NCBI GenBank assembly: GCA_000965745.1
Contig: CP009479.1
Location: 940,457 to 1,004,456, forward strand
Length of the DNA: 64,000 nucleotides
Direction of reading: 5' to 3'
Origin: an uncultured archaeon
GTDB taxonomy: Archaea; Thermoplasmatota; Thermoplasmata; Thermoplasmatales; Thermoplasmataceae
Shown one piece after another: positions 1 to 8,155 of this stretch (positions are counted from its first letter, which is position 1; each line of letters opens with the position of its first letter). Under the pieces are notes generated by a model. The model did not search any database. It was not told the origin of the DNA and saw only the letters and a list, made by a program, of their open reading frames with translations. The position numbers and the translations under genes were made by a program.

Positions 1-75
1 ATCTCCCTAGTTGTAAACATCATTGGAAGAAAGATCGCCGGAAGAGGTGTATTGAGGGGGTATGAAAGTGATTAG
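1..75 (+). CDS. pstC: Phosphate ABC transporter permease PstC, C-terminal end (partial)
   Basis: The first bases are an open frame of 24 codons ending at TAG 73-75. It reads ISLVVNIIGRKIAGRGVLRG and then YESD, a short hydrophobic segment followed by a basic cytoplasmic tail, which is how permeases of this family end. It overlaps the pstA start by 14 bases, the usual coupling of pstC and pstA. The assignment to PstC rests mainly on position directly before pstA and pstB; the rest of the gene lies outside the window. Confidence 0.75.
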   Translation: MSLVVNIIGRKIAGRGVLRGYESD

Positions 76-934
76 CAACGATGAGCGGGCGTCTGTAACG
101 TGGAAAAACATCAAGACAAGAAGAGGCAAGGATGGTGCGGCCAGAGCTCTAGGCTACCTTGCCCTGCTGGTCATGTTTGGAATACTTGCATCTATTTTTG
201 GCTACATAATGAGGGGTGGAGCTACCCACATAACAATTCAGATGCTTACAACTGTTGGAAACGGCTCGACCGGCGGGCTTCTTAACGCCATAGTCGGTAC
301 GTGGCTTCTCGTTGGTGTGGGCCTAGTATTCTCATTGCCTCCGGGGATACTAGGGGCCCTTTACTTTGTGCAGAGGAAATCCATGACCAGGATGGCATCA
401 ATAATGAGGATGTTTACGGATGTCCTCACAAGTGTGCCGTCAATAGTCATAGGACTGTTCGGCTACCTTGTTCTCGTTATAAGGTTCAACATGGGCTTCT
501 CACTGACGGCAGGGGGCATGGCCCTTGGAGTGATGATGCTACCATATATCCTTAGAGTTTCCGAACTTTCCATGAAAGATGTGTCAAAGGAACAGGTTGC
601 CAACGCGTATGCACTCGGAGCGGACGATATCCAGGTAGCGACGAGGATATACATACCACAGGCAATAGCCGGAGTATTATCAGGAATCCTGCTTGCAATC
701 AGCATAGCAGCAGGAGAAACAGCACAACTTCTCTATACGGCGTCATGGAACAATAGTTTCACGAGCGGATTTTTGCACTCTCGTGTAGCGTACCTGACCT
801 ATGTGGTGTGGTACGGAATTGATCAGCCGGGGCAGTCTGCACACAACCTGGCGTTTGTTGCAGCGTTGATACTCATATTGACAGTAACCGCGTTGATCGT
901 GATATCAAAATATGTTAACTACAAAAGGAGGTAA
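62..934 (+). CDS. pstA: Phosphate ABC transporter permease PstA
   Basis: Membrane subunit of the high-affinity PstSCAB phosphate importer; with PstC it forms the channel energised by PstB. The 290-residue protein has an N-terminal cytoplasmic stretch and about six hydrophobic helices (roughly 28-50, 78-104, 118-142, 150-165, 198-220, 262-285). The cytoplasmic EAA-type loop that contacts the ATPase is visible near residues 184-200 (ALGADDIQVATRIYIPQA). Length and helix pattern are normal for PstA. It overlaps the end of pstC and is followed after 5 bases by pstB; an AGGAGG sequence at the end of pstA serves pstB. Assignment is firm because PstB is unmistakable. Confidence 0.93.
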   Translation: MKVISNDERASVTWKNIKTRRGKDGAARALGYLALLVMFGILASIFGYIMRGGATHITIQMLTTVGNGSTGGLLNAIVGTWLLVGVGLVFSLPPGILGALYFVQRKSMTRMASIMRMFTDVLTSVPSIVIGLFGYLVLVIRFNMGFSLTAGGMALGVMMLPYILRVSELSMKDVSKEQVANAYALGADDIQVATRIYIPQAIAGVLSGILLAISIAAGETAQLLYTASWNNSFTSGFLHSRVAYLTYVVWYGIDQPGQSAHNLAFVAALILILTVTALIVISKYVNYKRR

Positions 935-939
935 ATAAA

Positions 940-1689
940 ATGGAAAAGATAATAGAAATAAAGAATCTGAACGTAAAAGCAGGAAAGAAAGAGATTCTGA
1001 AGGATGTAAAACTAAACATCTACAGAAACAAAATAAACACCATAGTCGGACCCTCCGGCGGAGGCAAGAGTACGCTGTTGAGATGTCTGAACAGGCTCAC
1101 TGAACTCGAACCCAACTTTGAGATCAGGGGTGAGATCCTCTTCAACGGCAAGGAACTGAGGGAATACAGCGACATAGAAGTCAGAAGACAGATTGGAATG
1201 GTATTCCAGAGGCCGAATCCATTCCCCATGTCAATCTATGATAATGTGGCATTCGGAGTCAGGCTGCAGGGCAACGTGAAGAAGGAGAAACTTGACGAAA
1301 TGGTCAGGACATCCCTTGAAGAAGCTGGACTCTGGGATGAGGTCAAGGATGACCTTAAAAGGTCCGCGTTCACGCTTTCAGGAGGTCAGCAGCAGAGACT
1401 CTGCATTGCCAGGGCGCTCGTTCTGAGGCCGGAGATCCTCATGATGGATGAGCCAACCAGTTCCCTGGACCCTGCGGCAAAGGCAAAAGTTGAGGACCTG
1501 ATGCTTGATCTTAAAGAAAAATACACCGTAGTGCTCGTGACCCATGACATAATACAGGCGAGAAAAGTTTCTGACTACACTGCAATGATATTCAACGGAA
1601 AAATTGTTGCAACGGGAGAAGGAAGAGACCTGTTGGAGGAATCCTCCAGTGATTCCGTGAAATCCTTTCTTGGATCAGTTATGGCATGA
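940..1689 (+). CDS. pstB: Phosphate ABC transporter ATP-binding protein PstB
   Basis: ATPase of the phosphate importer, acting on the inner face of the membrane. At 249 residues it has the normal PstB length. Visible motifs are Walker A GPSGGGKST (about 37-45), the PstB-typical Q-loop FQRPNPFPMSIYDNVAFG (about 88-105), signature LSGGQQQR (about 147), Walker B ILMMDEPTSSLD (about 165-176) and the switch histidine in VLVTHD. RPNPFPMSIYDNV is characteristic of PstB among ABC ATPases. An AGGAGG Shine-Dalgarno lies just before the ATG. No phoU follows, unlike many pst operons; the next gene is a histidine phosphatase with its own promoter-like sequence. Confidence 0.95.
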   Translation: MEKIIEIKNLNVKAGKKEILKDVKLNIYRNKINTIVGPSGGGKSTLLRCLNRLTELEPNFEIRGEILFNGKELREYSDIEVRRQIGMVFQRPNPFPMSIYDNVAFGVRLQGNVKKEKLDEMVRTSLEEAGLWDEVKDDLKRSAFTLSGGQQQRLCIARALVLRPEILMMDEPTSSLDPAAKAKVEDLMLDLKEKYTVVLVTHDIIQARKVSDYTAMIFNGKIVATGEGRDLLEESSSDSVKSFLGSVMA

Positions 1690-1756
1690 GCAGGGCAATG
1701 AGGACGATTTGTAGTTAAGTCCTCTACTATTTATTTCATTTAGAGATGGTGATCTT

Positions 1757-2353
1757 GTGCATTATACAGAGATTCTAGTCGCAAGACATGGAGAGACGGA
1801 CTGGAACAACAGCGGAAAGTGGCAGGGAGACAGCGACATACCGCTCAATGCGAAAGGCATGGAGCAAGCGAGGGAACTCGCCGGCAGATTATTGAAAGAA
1901 GATATCAGGTATATTTATTCCAGCGACCTCAGCAGGGCCAGGACAACTGCTGAAATTGTAAGAAAAATTATCTCTTCATACGGCGTCTACGAGGAAAAGG
2001 GGCTCAGGGAAAGAAGCCTGGGAAAATTTGAGGGGTGGTCTGCTGAGCAGGTAGCCAGATACATGGGCATCCCCGAAGAAGAAGCCTACCGTCTTGAGAC
2101 CGATGAACTTATGATCGACACCTTCCCGACAGTCGAGAGATGGGCCGACTTTGTAAACAGGGTCTGGGAATCGCTGAACGACATAGCAGACAAGCATACA
2201 GGGTCCAAATGCCTGGTTGTTGCCCATGGCGGAGTGCTGAGGGCTATAACAATGAAGCTCGGCAACGGCGAAGGGACACGATTAAATTTTGAAAACACTG
2301 AATTCGTCAGGCTTTCGTTCGATGGGGAAAGGATATCCCTTATCGGGGAATAA
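1757..2353 (+). CDS. Histidine phosphatase (phosphoglycerate mutase-like) family protein
   Basis: Member of the histidine phosphatase superfamily (phosphoglycerate mutase, cobalamin phosphatase and sugar-phosphatase branches). The phosphohistidine motif ARHGETDWN is at residues 8-16 and the second catalytic histidine is in VVAHGGVLRA near residue 158. The 198-residue length is that of cofactor-dependent mutase-like or CobC-type phosphatases; the sequence does not distinguish a mutase from a phosphatase. The start is GTG, with a TATA-like CTATTTATTTC about 28 nt upstream, consistent with a leaderless message. It follows pstB by 67 bases, so a link to phosphate supply is possible but only inferred. 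Confidence 0.85.
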   Translation: MHYTEILVARHGETDWNNSGKWQGDSDIPLNAKGMEQARELAGRLLKEDIRYIYSSDLSRARTTAEIVRKIISSYGVYEEKGLRERSLGKFEGWSAEQVARYMGIPEEEAYRLETDELMIDTFPTVERWADFVNRVWESLNDIADKHTGSKCLVVAHGGVLRAITMKLGNGEGTRLNFENTEFVRLSFDGERISLIGE

Positions 2354-2394
2354 TTCGCTTTCCTTGTGTCCCGCCCTTCAGGGGAATTCCGGGG

Positions 2395-3168
2395 CTAAAG
2401 CCCTGTCTGGACATTCTTGTAGAGCCTCAAAGATATTACGAACAGTACCACCATTATCACTGTTATGAGCAGCATCTGGTAGGCAGTGGACAAGCCTATA
2501 CCGTAAACCATTGAGTCACGCACAATATTTGCCACATAACTAAGCGGGTTTAAGGAAGAGATTATTCTGAGAGCCTCCGGGGTCTCAGAAGTGATTGGGT
2601 AGAAGGCGGTGCTCGCAAAGTCCAGTATAAAGAAAAGGAGAATGGTAAGCGTATTGTAGGCCTGCATGGTTCTGACGAGTATTGAAAGAATCAGGAACAG
2701 TGATGAAAACAGTATCGTGCCTGCCACCAGTGAAAGCACAAGGTAGAGTGAAGAAAGGACGCTGAGTGAAAAACCCCCTGCAATGAAGGTTGCAAGTACC
2801 ATCATTATAGCACTTCCGCCGAGTGAGAATATTATTGAAACACTTATTATTCCCAGGAGGTAGTCCGTTCTTCTGAAAGGGCCAACCATAAGTTGTTCGA
2901 ACATGCCCCATCTCCTGTCTGACCATAGCATTCCACCACCTATATTTCCAGCAGTGAATGCCTGCATTCCCACTATTCCAGGAGCAAGGAACTTTGTGTA
3001 GGATATTGATTCGTTGTTTATCCCGATTGATGGAATGATTCCTTGAAACATGATTCCCAGCACCAGCAAATAGAACGCTGGCAATCCAAGCATGAAGAAC
3101 ATTGTGCCTGGGTCAGTGTTGACACTGATGTTTCTGAAGGTCAGCCTGATGAATGCCGGAATCCTCAT
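2395..3168 (-). CDS. ABC-2 type transporter permease
   Basis: Membrane subunit of a two-component ABC-2 exporter, encoded with the ATPase just upstream. The 257-residue protein has about six hydrophobic helices: one near the N-terminus (FMLGLPAFYLLVLGIMF), a cluster in the middle with the short WSDRRWGMFEQLMVGP loop typical of ABC2_membrane proteins, and one near the C-terminus (LLITVIMVVLFVISL). It starts 4 bases inside the ATPase gene, so the two are translationally coupled. The exported substrate is unknown; relatives act in drug or antibiotic resistance or in lipid and polysaccharide export. Confidence 0.87.
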   Translation of the reverse strand: MRIPAFIRLTFRNISVNTDPGTMFFMLGLPAFYLLVLGIMFQGIIPSIGINNESISYTKFLAPGIVGMQAFTAGNIGGGMLWSDRRWGMFEQLMVGPFRRTDYLLGIISVSIIFSLGGSAIMMVLATFIAGGFSLSVLSSLYLVLSLVAGTILFSSLFLILSILVRTMQAYNTLTILLFFILDFASTAFYPITSETPEALRIISSLNPLSYVANIVRDSMVYGIGLSTAYQMLLITVIMVVLFVISLRLYKNVQTGL

Positions 3169-4118
3169 CGTTTCACAACCTCCAGAAAGACATCGTCGAG
3201 GGACGGCGCATCGAATATAATCTGATCAATCTCTATTGACATTGATGTAATTTTCTTGATCATAAGGTTAAGTATTCTGCTCATGTTGTTTCCCACGATC
3301 CATATCGACCTGCCTCTAACCTGGAAATCCGTGACCCCGTCTGCATTCCTGATGAAATCCGAAACATCATTCTTTTCAGCATCTTCAAGCACGTTGTGCA
3401 TCGTGATTTCCAGCTTCTTTACTGATCCGAACTGGTCCTTCAGCTGGCGGGAAGTTCCTTCGGCGACGAGCTTTCCGTTGTCTATTATTCCTATGCGGTC
3501 ACAAATGTAATCTGCTTCCTCAAGTATCTGCGTGGTGAACATAACAGTCAGCCCTCCCTTGGCCTTCTCCTTGACGAAATCAAGGACCTTTCTCCTCATA
3601 ATCGGGTCCATACCGACAGTAGGCTCGTCGAGAAAGAGCACATCCATGTCGTGTATGAACTCTCTGGCAACCTGGAGCCTTTTCTTCTGCCCGCCTGAAA
3701 GCTCAAAGACCCGCTTCCTCCTCAACTCGGAAAGGTTGAACAGTTCAATAAGCTGATCCATTCTCTCTTTGACAACTGCTTTTGGGACTTCCCACAGCAT
3801 TCCATAAATCTTGAAATTGTTCTCTACAGTAGTGAAGTCGAAAGCCTCTTCCTGCTGAACTACTCCAACTATCTTCCGTATGCTGTTGGGCTTCTTTCTG
3901 AGATCGAGGCCTGATACGTGCACAGTTCCGGCAGAGGGGGGAATAAGCGTCGTGAGAACTTTAATTGTAGTGCTCTTTCCAGCCCCGTTTTTTCCAAGGA
4001 GCCCGTAAATCTCGCCCTTCTCCACACTAAAACTCAGATCGTCTACTGCATTCTTCTTACCGTCATAGGTCTTCACCAGGTTTCTAACTTCAACAGCTTT
4101 CTGAGAGTCTGTGGTCAC
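3165..4118 (-). CDS. ABC-2 type transporter ATP-binding protein (DrrA/CcmA type)
   Basis: ATPase partner of the permease that follows it. The 317 residues contain Walker A GLLGKNGAGKST (about 39-50), signature LSGGQKKRLQVA (about 142), Walker B DVLFLDEPTVGMDP (about 160) and a 90-100 residue C-terminal extension beyond the ABC domain, as in DrrA-like exporter ATPases. The start codon is GTG; a TATA-like CTATTAATTG lies about 25 nt upstream, so this is probably the first gene of a two-gene leaderless transcript. Substrate unknown. Confidence 0.9.
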   Translation of the reverse strand: MTTDSQKAVEVRNLVKTYDGKKNAVDDLSFSVEKGEIYGLLGKNGAGKSTTIKVLTTLIPPSAGTVHVSGLDLRKKPNSIRKIVGVVQQEEAFDFTTVENNFKIYGMLWEVPKAVVKERMDQLIELFNLSELRRKRVFELSGGQKKRLQVAREFIHDMDVLFLDEPTVGMDPIMRRKVLDFVKEKAKGGLTVMFTTQILEEADYICDRIGIIDNGKLVAEGTSRQLKDQFGSVKKLEITMHNVLEDAEKNDVSDFIRNADGVTDFQVRGRSIWIVGNNMSRILNLMIKKITSMSIEIDQIIFDAPSLDDVFLEVVKR

Positions 4119-4222
4119 CAGCCCCTATTACAATCTCAATTAATAGATTTGCCAGAATTCAAACGCGCAGGGCCAAATCATGCCCGCTTTGGAGGAAAAA
4201 TATGTTATTTTTGAAAGTGGTT

Positions 4223-4762
4223 TTACTGCTGCTTCAGCAGCTCAACCCTTACTTCAAACTTCACTTTGCTGCCCACAAGAACTCCTCCATTGTCAAGGGG
4301 GGTGTTCCACTTAAGGCCAAAGTCTTCTCTTACGATCTCACCATTGACGTTGATCCCAATCCTTTCGTTCCCCCAGGGATCTTTGGCATTTCCTTCATAT
4401 TCCCCATCAAGGGTGATTTCCTTTGTTACGTCCCTTACTGTCAGGTCGCCTGTTATCTTGTACTTGCTGTTTCCAACACTCTCTATTTTCTTTGACACAA
4501 AGCTCATCTTGGGGAACTTCTCAGAGTTGAAGAAGTCATCCGACCTCAGGTGATTGTCTCTGTCGGGGTCAAGAGTCTCCACAGACGATGTCCCGATTTC
4601 TACCCTGGCCACCCCCCGTGTCAGGTCATCAACGTCCCCTTCGTACTCCACGTTTATGTCTTTGAACCTTCCCTTTACTGTAGATATCATCATGTGCCTG
4701 ACTGAAAATTCTGCAGATGAATGTGTAGCGTCCGCTTTCCATACTGTCTTTGTCGTTTCCAT
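4223..4762 (-). CDS. YceI family protein
   Basis: YceI-like lipocalin-fold protein of 179 residues, a family that binds polyisoprenoid-type lipids. Typical features are the opening WKADATHSSAEFSVRHMM (the family usually reads D..HS...F...H), the central LRSDDFFNSEKFPKMSF and the GDLTVRDVTKEITLDGEY strand pair. There is no signal peptide, so it is predicted cytoplasmic, unlike the periplasmic E. coli protein. The start was placed at the ATG preceded by a strong GGAGGTGAACAA Shine-Dalgarno rather than 14 codons further out. It is transcribed away from an HxlR-type regulator, which may control it. Confidence 0.88.
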   Translation of the reverse strand: METTKTVWKADATHSSAEFSVRHMMISTVKGRFKDINVEYEGDVDDLTRGVARVEIGTSSVETLDPDRDNHLRSDDFFNSEKFPKMSFVSKKIESVGNSKYKITGDLTVRDVTKEITLDGEYEGNAKDPWGNERIGINVNGEIVREDFGLKWNTPLDNGGVLVGSKVKFEVRVELLKQQ

Positions 4763-4919
4763 TTGTTCACCTCCATCTTTCCGCCCCCATACCACTTTCA
4801 CCACATTCAGGGTCCAGAAGTCCTGATGCGGATGGTTGTATGGGTAGTAGCAAGATGCAAGTTGATATAGTAATTATATTTAAATACCTTATGCGACTAA
4901 AAGTAATCAGGTGACGGCA

Positions 4920-5297
4920 ATGAAATCGAACGGTGAAGGCTCGGGCGTTCAGGTCAAGACTGAATTCTGCCCGATAGTTGAAGCAATAAGGCAGATAGGT
5001 GGAGAGTGGAACATGATCGTGGTCAGGTATCTCCTTGACAAACCCATGGGGTTTAACGAGATCTTGAGAAATGCGAAAGGAATGAATTCCAAGACACTTT
5101 CCAGGGTATTGAAGAATCTTCAGGGAAGGAGCATAGTGGACAGGAAGATCGTAAGCACCCAGCCTTTTTCTGTTGAGTATTCCCTCACTGAAAAGGGGGC
5201 GGCACTCCACACCATAATGGATGAACTGAAGAGATGGGGAGAGGTGTGGGTTCTCTCGCAGGGGAAACAGGGTACGGGGCCGTTGATCACCGATTAG
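4920..5297 (+). CDS. HxlR family winged-helix transcriptional regulator
   Basis: DUF24/HxlR winged helix-turn-helix protein of 125 residues. The family pattern is clear: a cysteine near the N-terminus (EFCPIVEAI, about residue 17), GGEWNMIVVRYLLDKPMGFNEIL, the recognition helix MNSKTLSRVLKNLQ and the wing VEYSLTEKG. HxlR proteins of known function (YodB, HypR) often sense thiol oxidation or electrophiles through that cysteine. The start is the ATG at 4920 because AGGTGA lies 5 bases before it; a GTG three codons upstream is the alternative. Being divergent from yceI, it is a natural candidate to regulate that gene (inference). Confidence 0.9.
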   Translation: MKSNGEGSGVQVKTEFCPIVEAIRQIGGEWNMIVVRYLLDKPMGFNEILRNAKGMNSKTLSRVLKNLQGRSIVDRKIVSTQPFSVEYSLTEKGAALHTIMDELKRWGEVWVLSQGKQGTGPLITD

Positions 5298-5348
5298 CCA
5301 GTCTACTGCCGCAAATAATACAATTACTCATAAATTCTACGGCCATAT

Positions 5349-5651
5349 TCAGGTTTTGCCGGACCTTTTCCCTGCGGCAGTCTTTTTTGACGAAGTACTC
5401 TTTCTTCTCGAGGTGGTCCTGGCTACTATCCTGATAGCATCTTCCGTACTATTTGAACTGGAAAGCCTGTTTGCAAGATTCTTCTCCCCGATGTACCTGA
5501 GCCAGGTCGAGATATGCCCATTTAGCAGATGCCACTGAACACAACCCTGGTCAACAGAGTTTAGCCTCCTCATCTCGCTTTCAAGCTCAATCAAATCAGT
5601 TGCCAGGCCTTTGACGCAATAGTAATAGGAGCGAAAAAGAAACGGTTCCAT
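5349..5651 (-). CDS. DUF5752-like protein with lysine/serine-rich tail
   Basis: About 100 residues from an ATG at 5651. The first 65 residues (MEPFLFRSYYYCVKGLATDL and on to QWHLLNGHISTWLRYIG and ENLANRL) resemble small archaeal DUF5752-type proteins, recalled from memory and not searched. The last 20 residues are a low-complexity basic tail of R, K, S, T and A, such as SRRKSTSSKKTAAGKRSGKT, like tails of DNA- or RNA-binding proteins. A longer reading from a TTG at 5717 would begin two bases from the end of the next gene and is less likely. Function unknown. Confidence 0.6.
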   Translation of the reverse strand: MEPFLFRSYYYCVKGLATDLIELESEMRRLNSVDQGCVQWHLLNGHISTWLRYIGEKNLANRLSSSNSTEDAIRIVARTTSRRKSTSSKKTAAGKRSGKT

Positions 5652-5717
5652 AAATTTAAAAGTAAATTCAGGTGTATTAAGATTATTGAAATTACAATAT
5701 ATGATACCAGCTTTCAA

Positions 5718-6644
5718 TTACCCAATCTTTTCCATGAGGCCCATATTTTTCAGCACTATGTATCCTGCCGCAATGTCCTCAAGGCCGATCCCCATTGATT
5801 TAAAGACTGTTCTTCCCGCGTCGGCATAATCTTCCTTCTTCAGTATGAAGTCCTTGAGTTCAACCATTTTTCCTGATTTCTCAGTCTTTGACAGGTGTAT
5901 TATTTCTCCAGATTCTATAAGTGCCTGCTGAAGATGCTCCACGACAACCAGATCGCTTTCAGCCAGGACATCATCGGCTGCTTCCTGCCTCATTGGAAGG
6001 TTGCCTCCAGCAAGGTTGACATGATACCTGTCCCCTAGCTGGGACCTTGAAAATATTGCATTGTTTGAATCCGTCATGGAATTTACAATAGTGGCATCCT
6101 TGAGAGCTTTTCCTACATCTTCAAAGGGCCTTATCTCCATGCCCGTTTCCCTGCTGTATTTCTGTGCAAAATTCCGGGCATGCTCAAAAGTTCTGGAATA
6201 AACACGAATCTCGCTCAAATCCGCAACCTCAAGGATTCCTTTCAGTTGTGTTTCGGCCTGGAAACCTGAACCGATGAGAGTGAATACATGACCTTTCCCA
6301 TTTGCGAGATGCCTTGTAACCATTGCAGGCAGCGCACCGGTCCTGATCTGCCCAAGCTTGTTTGCCTCTATTACGGCAATGAGCCTGCTCATGTTTGAGT
6401 CGAACAGAAGAACTACAAAGTGGGCTCCATTGGGGCCCGCTATGTACGTCTTCATTCCCGCAAGTCCAAGCCTCTTTGAAATGGCGGGCATTGTATTGAA
6501 AACAACCCCGTCCTGTATGTTTCTCTCACGAGGGGATGACTGGGCCTCCCCTTTGCCGTACTCAACAAACGATTTCTCAAGCTCTTCTATGGTCTCTCCC
6601 ATCGGAAGGTTTTCCTCAACTTCTTTCTCATTAATGTAAAACAT
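5718..6644 (-). CDS. Ornithine cyclodeaminase / mu-crystallin family protein
   Basis: NAD(P)-dependent enzyme of the ornithine cyclodeaminase/mu-crystallin family, which includes ornithine cyclodeaminase, archaeal alanine dehydrogenase and pyrroline-2-carboxylate reductase. From the ATG at 6644 it is 308 residues and begins MFYINEKEVEENLPM, exactly where family members begin; a start 23 codons earlier is also open. The nucleotide-binding site is FTLIGSGFQAETQLKG; substrate-side motifs include ANKLGQIRTGALPAM and the C-terminal MGIGLEDIAAGYIVLKNM. A TATA-like AATATTT lies about 25 nt before the chosen start. The precise reaction cannot be decided from sequence. Confidence 0.87.
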   Translation of the reverse strand: MFYINEKEVEENLPMGETIEELEKSFVEYGKGEAQSSPRERNIQDGVVFNTMPAISKRLGLAGMKTYIAGPNGAHFVVLLFDSNMSRLIAVIEANKLGQIRTGALPAMVTRHLANGKGHVFTLIGSGFQAETQLKGILEVADLSEIRVYSRTFEHARNFAQKYSRETGMEIRPFEDVGKALKDATIVNSMTDSNNAIFSRSQLGDRYHVNLAGGNLPMRQEAADDVLAESDLVVVEHLQQALIESGEIIHLSKTEKSGKMVELKDFILKKEDYADAGRTVFKSMGIGLEDIAAGYIVLKNMGLMEKIG

Positions 6645-6804
6645 ATTTATCGGCCTCTTTTCGAAATATTCCCCGGCACTTCCCGGAGCGTACATCAACC
6701 ATTCGCCCGTCATTCAAAACAGTTGCGTTCTTCTGCAGCATCGACACACAGCATTTTTCCGGCATTTGGTGAACCAATAAGTGTAAAATAGTAAAACTGG
6801 ATAC

Positions 6805-7101
6805 ATGCCTGACATGGGTCCATCAGTAGAAATAGACCGATTAAGGGACTACATTGATTCGAACAGCTCTTACTCACTCGAAGAAAACGGCGAAAAGGTT
6901 GAAGTGCATTTTTCCCCAAACTTCCCGGAAGCCAGAGCTCATATGCCGGATAACGAGCCAGTAGAGCACGTGATGTATGGCGATAAAAAGGATGGGAAGA
7001 TATACTTCTACAGGTTCACAACTTTCAGCAGCTTCGGCGAAACTTCAATGGATCTGGAAGATGAGGACGATGCCGTGATGGAGTGGCTCAAGTATATCTA
7101 A
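6805..7101 (+). CDS. Small acidic protein of unknown function
   Basis: A 98-residue acidic protein starting MPDMGPSVEIDRLRDYIDSN and ending MEWLKYI. I do not recognise the family. It has no signal peptide, membrane helix or cysteine; the middle looks like beta strands (KVEVHFSP, KIYFYRFTTF) between two short helices. It is probably real because codons are well behaved throughout, an A/T-rich TATA-like stretch precedes the ATG at about -25, and it fills the gap neatly, ending 4 bases inside the end of the convergent deoxyhypusine synthase gene. Confidence 0.6.
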   Translation: MPDMGPSVEIDRLRDYIDSNSSYSLEENGEKVEVHFSPNFPEARAHMPDNEPVEHVMYGDKKDGKIYFYRFTTFSSFGETSMDLEDEDDAVMEWLKYI

Positions 7102-8030
7102 AGCAGAGGTCCGATCATGATTGGAAGTAACGCGGTGGCATCACCGTAAACATTCACGAATTCAGCATCACTTTTCATTTTTTTCCATGAAATAGCTTCT
7201 TCGAGCCTCGCGCCTGAGAGTGATCCGTCGTATTCCTGGGCGGTTGTAACATACACTGCATAGTCCAGGCCTCCTCTGAACTGGTTCCACCAGATTGTGT
7301 GGTGCTTTGATATTCCTCCCCCGATCATCAGTGCCCCGGTCTTCTTTGCCTCAAAAACAATATCAGATAGTTCATGTTCATCCTGGAGAAGGTTGACCTT
7401 GAAGTCCCGGTTTCTTTCATAGAATGACCAGAGTTGTGAACCGAAGGAACCGTCCGTCATTCCCGGAACATACACTGGAATGTTGTTCCTGGAGGCGTTA
7501 TGGAGTATGGAATCATCATTGTCCAGCCTTGACCCGAATTCCTTAAGAAGTTCGGACCCTCCCCATTCTTTCTTTCTGCTGTAAAGCTCCTCAAGAATGG
7601 GCTGAACCTTGTTCTCTATGATCTCTCCATAGCTCTCGTCCGGAACAAACACGTTACCAAGCCTGTTTATCCCGAGATCTCTGAGTTCCCGATCACTGTA
7701 GTCGAATGTTCCCGAGTAGTAATCGGTGAACGTTCTAGCTATATCATGATCGAGTGTTCCGTTTGTGGTTATGATAACATCAACGAGTTTCTTCCTCACC
7801 ATCTCATTGATTATGCCCCGGGTACCGGTGGCAATTATGTCGGCCGGAAACGATAGAAAGGTGGTATTGTCCTCCTCAAACATCTTCTTGATCACTGAAT
7901 ATGCCGAGAATATCTTGGCTGAGGTGAAACCGCCAGATTTTTCAAATGCATTCATCAGGTCCATGAGGGTTGTTGAACCGTTGACTTTCAAATCCTTTAC
8001 CGGGGATGTAAGGAGCTCCTCCCTGTCCAT
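7098..8030 (-). CDS. dys: Deoxyhypusine synthase
   Basis: Catalyses NAD-dependent transfer of the aminobutyl group of spermidine to a lysine of translation factor aIF5A, the first step of hypusine formation. The 310 residues show the family's hallmarks: TGTRGIINEMVRKKLVDVIITTNGTLDHD split across the NAD site, VYVPGMTDGSFGSQLW, GGGISKHH near residue 238, and the C-terminal TAQEYDGSLSGARLEEAISW followed by KKM, which carries the catalytic lysine. Length is normal for archaea. It converges with the small acidic gene and overlaps its end by 4 bases. Confined to archaea and eukaryotes with few exceptions, it supports the archaeal origin. Confidence 0.95.
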   Translation of the reverse strand: MDREELLTSPVKDLKVNGSTTLMDLMNAFEKSGGFTSAKIFSAYSVIKKMFEEDNTTFLSFPADIIATGTRGIINEMVRKKLVDVIITTNGTLDHDIARTFTDYYSGTFDYSDRELRDLGINRLGNVFVPDESYGEIIENKVQPILEELYSRKKEWGGSELLKEFGSRLDNDDSILHNASRNNIPVYVPGMTDGSFGSQLWSFYERNRDFKVNLLQDEHELSDIVFEAKKTGALMIGGGISKHHTIWWNQFRGGLDYAVYVTTAQEYDGSLSGARLEEAISWKKMKSDAEFVNVYGDATALLPIMIGPLL

Positions 8031-8155
8031 GCTTCCATGATGGTATTTAAGCTAAAACAGTTGCGCACATTAGAAGGGATGCAGGACAAATGAGCATCAG
8101 ACATTTCTGAAGGGACCTGATCAATTTATCAGTATCTTGTCCTTATCTTCATGAA

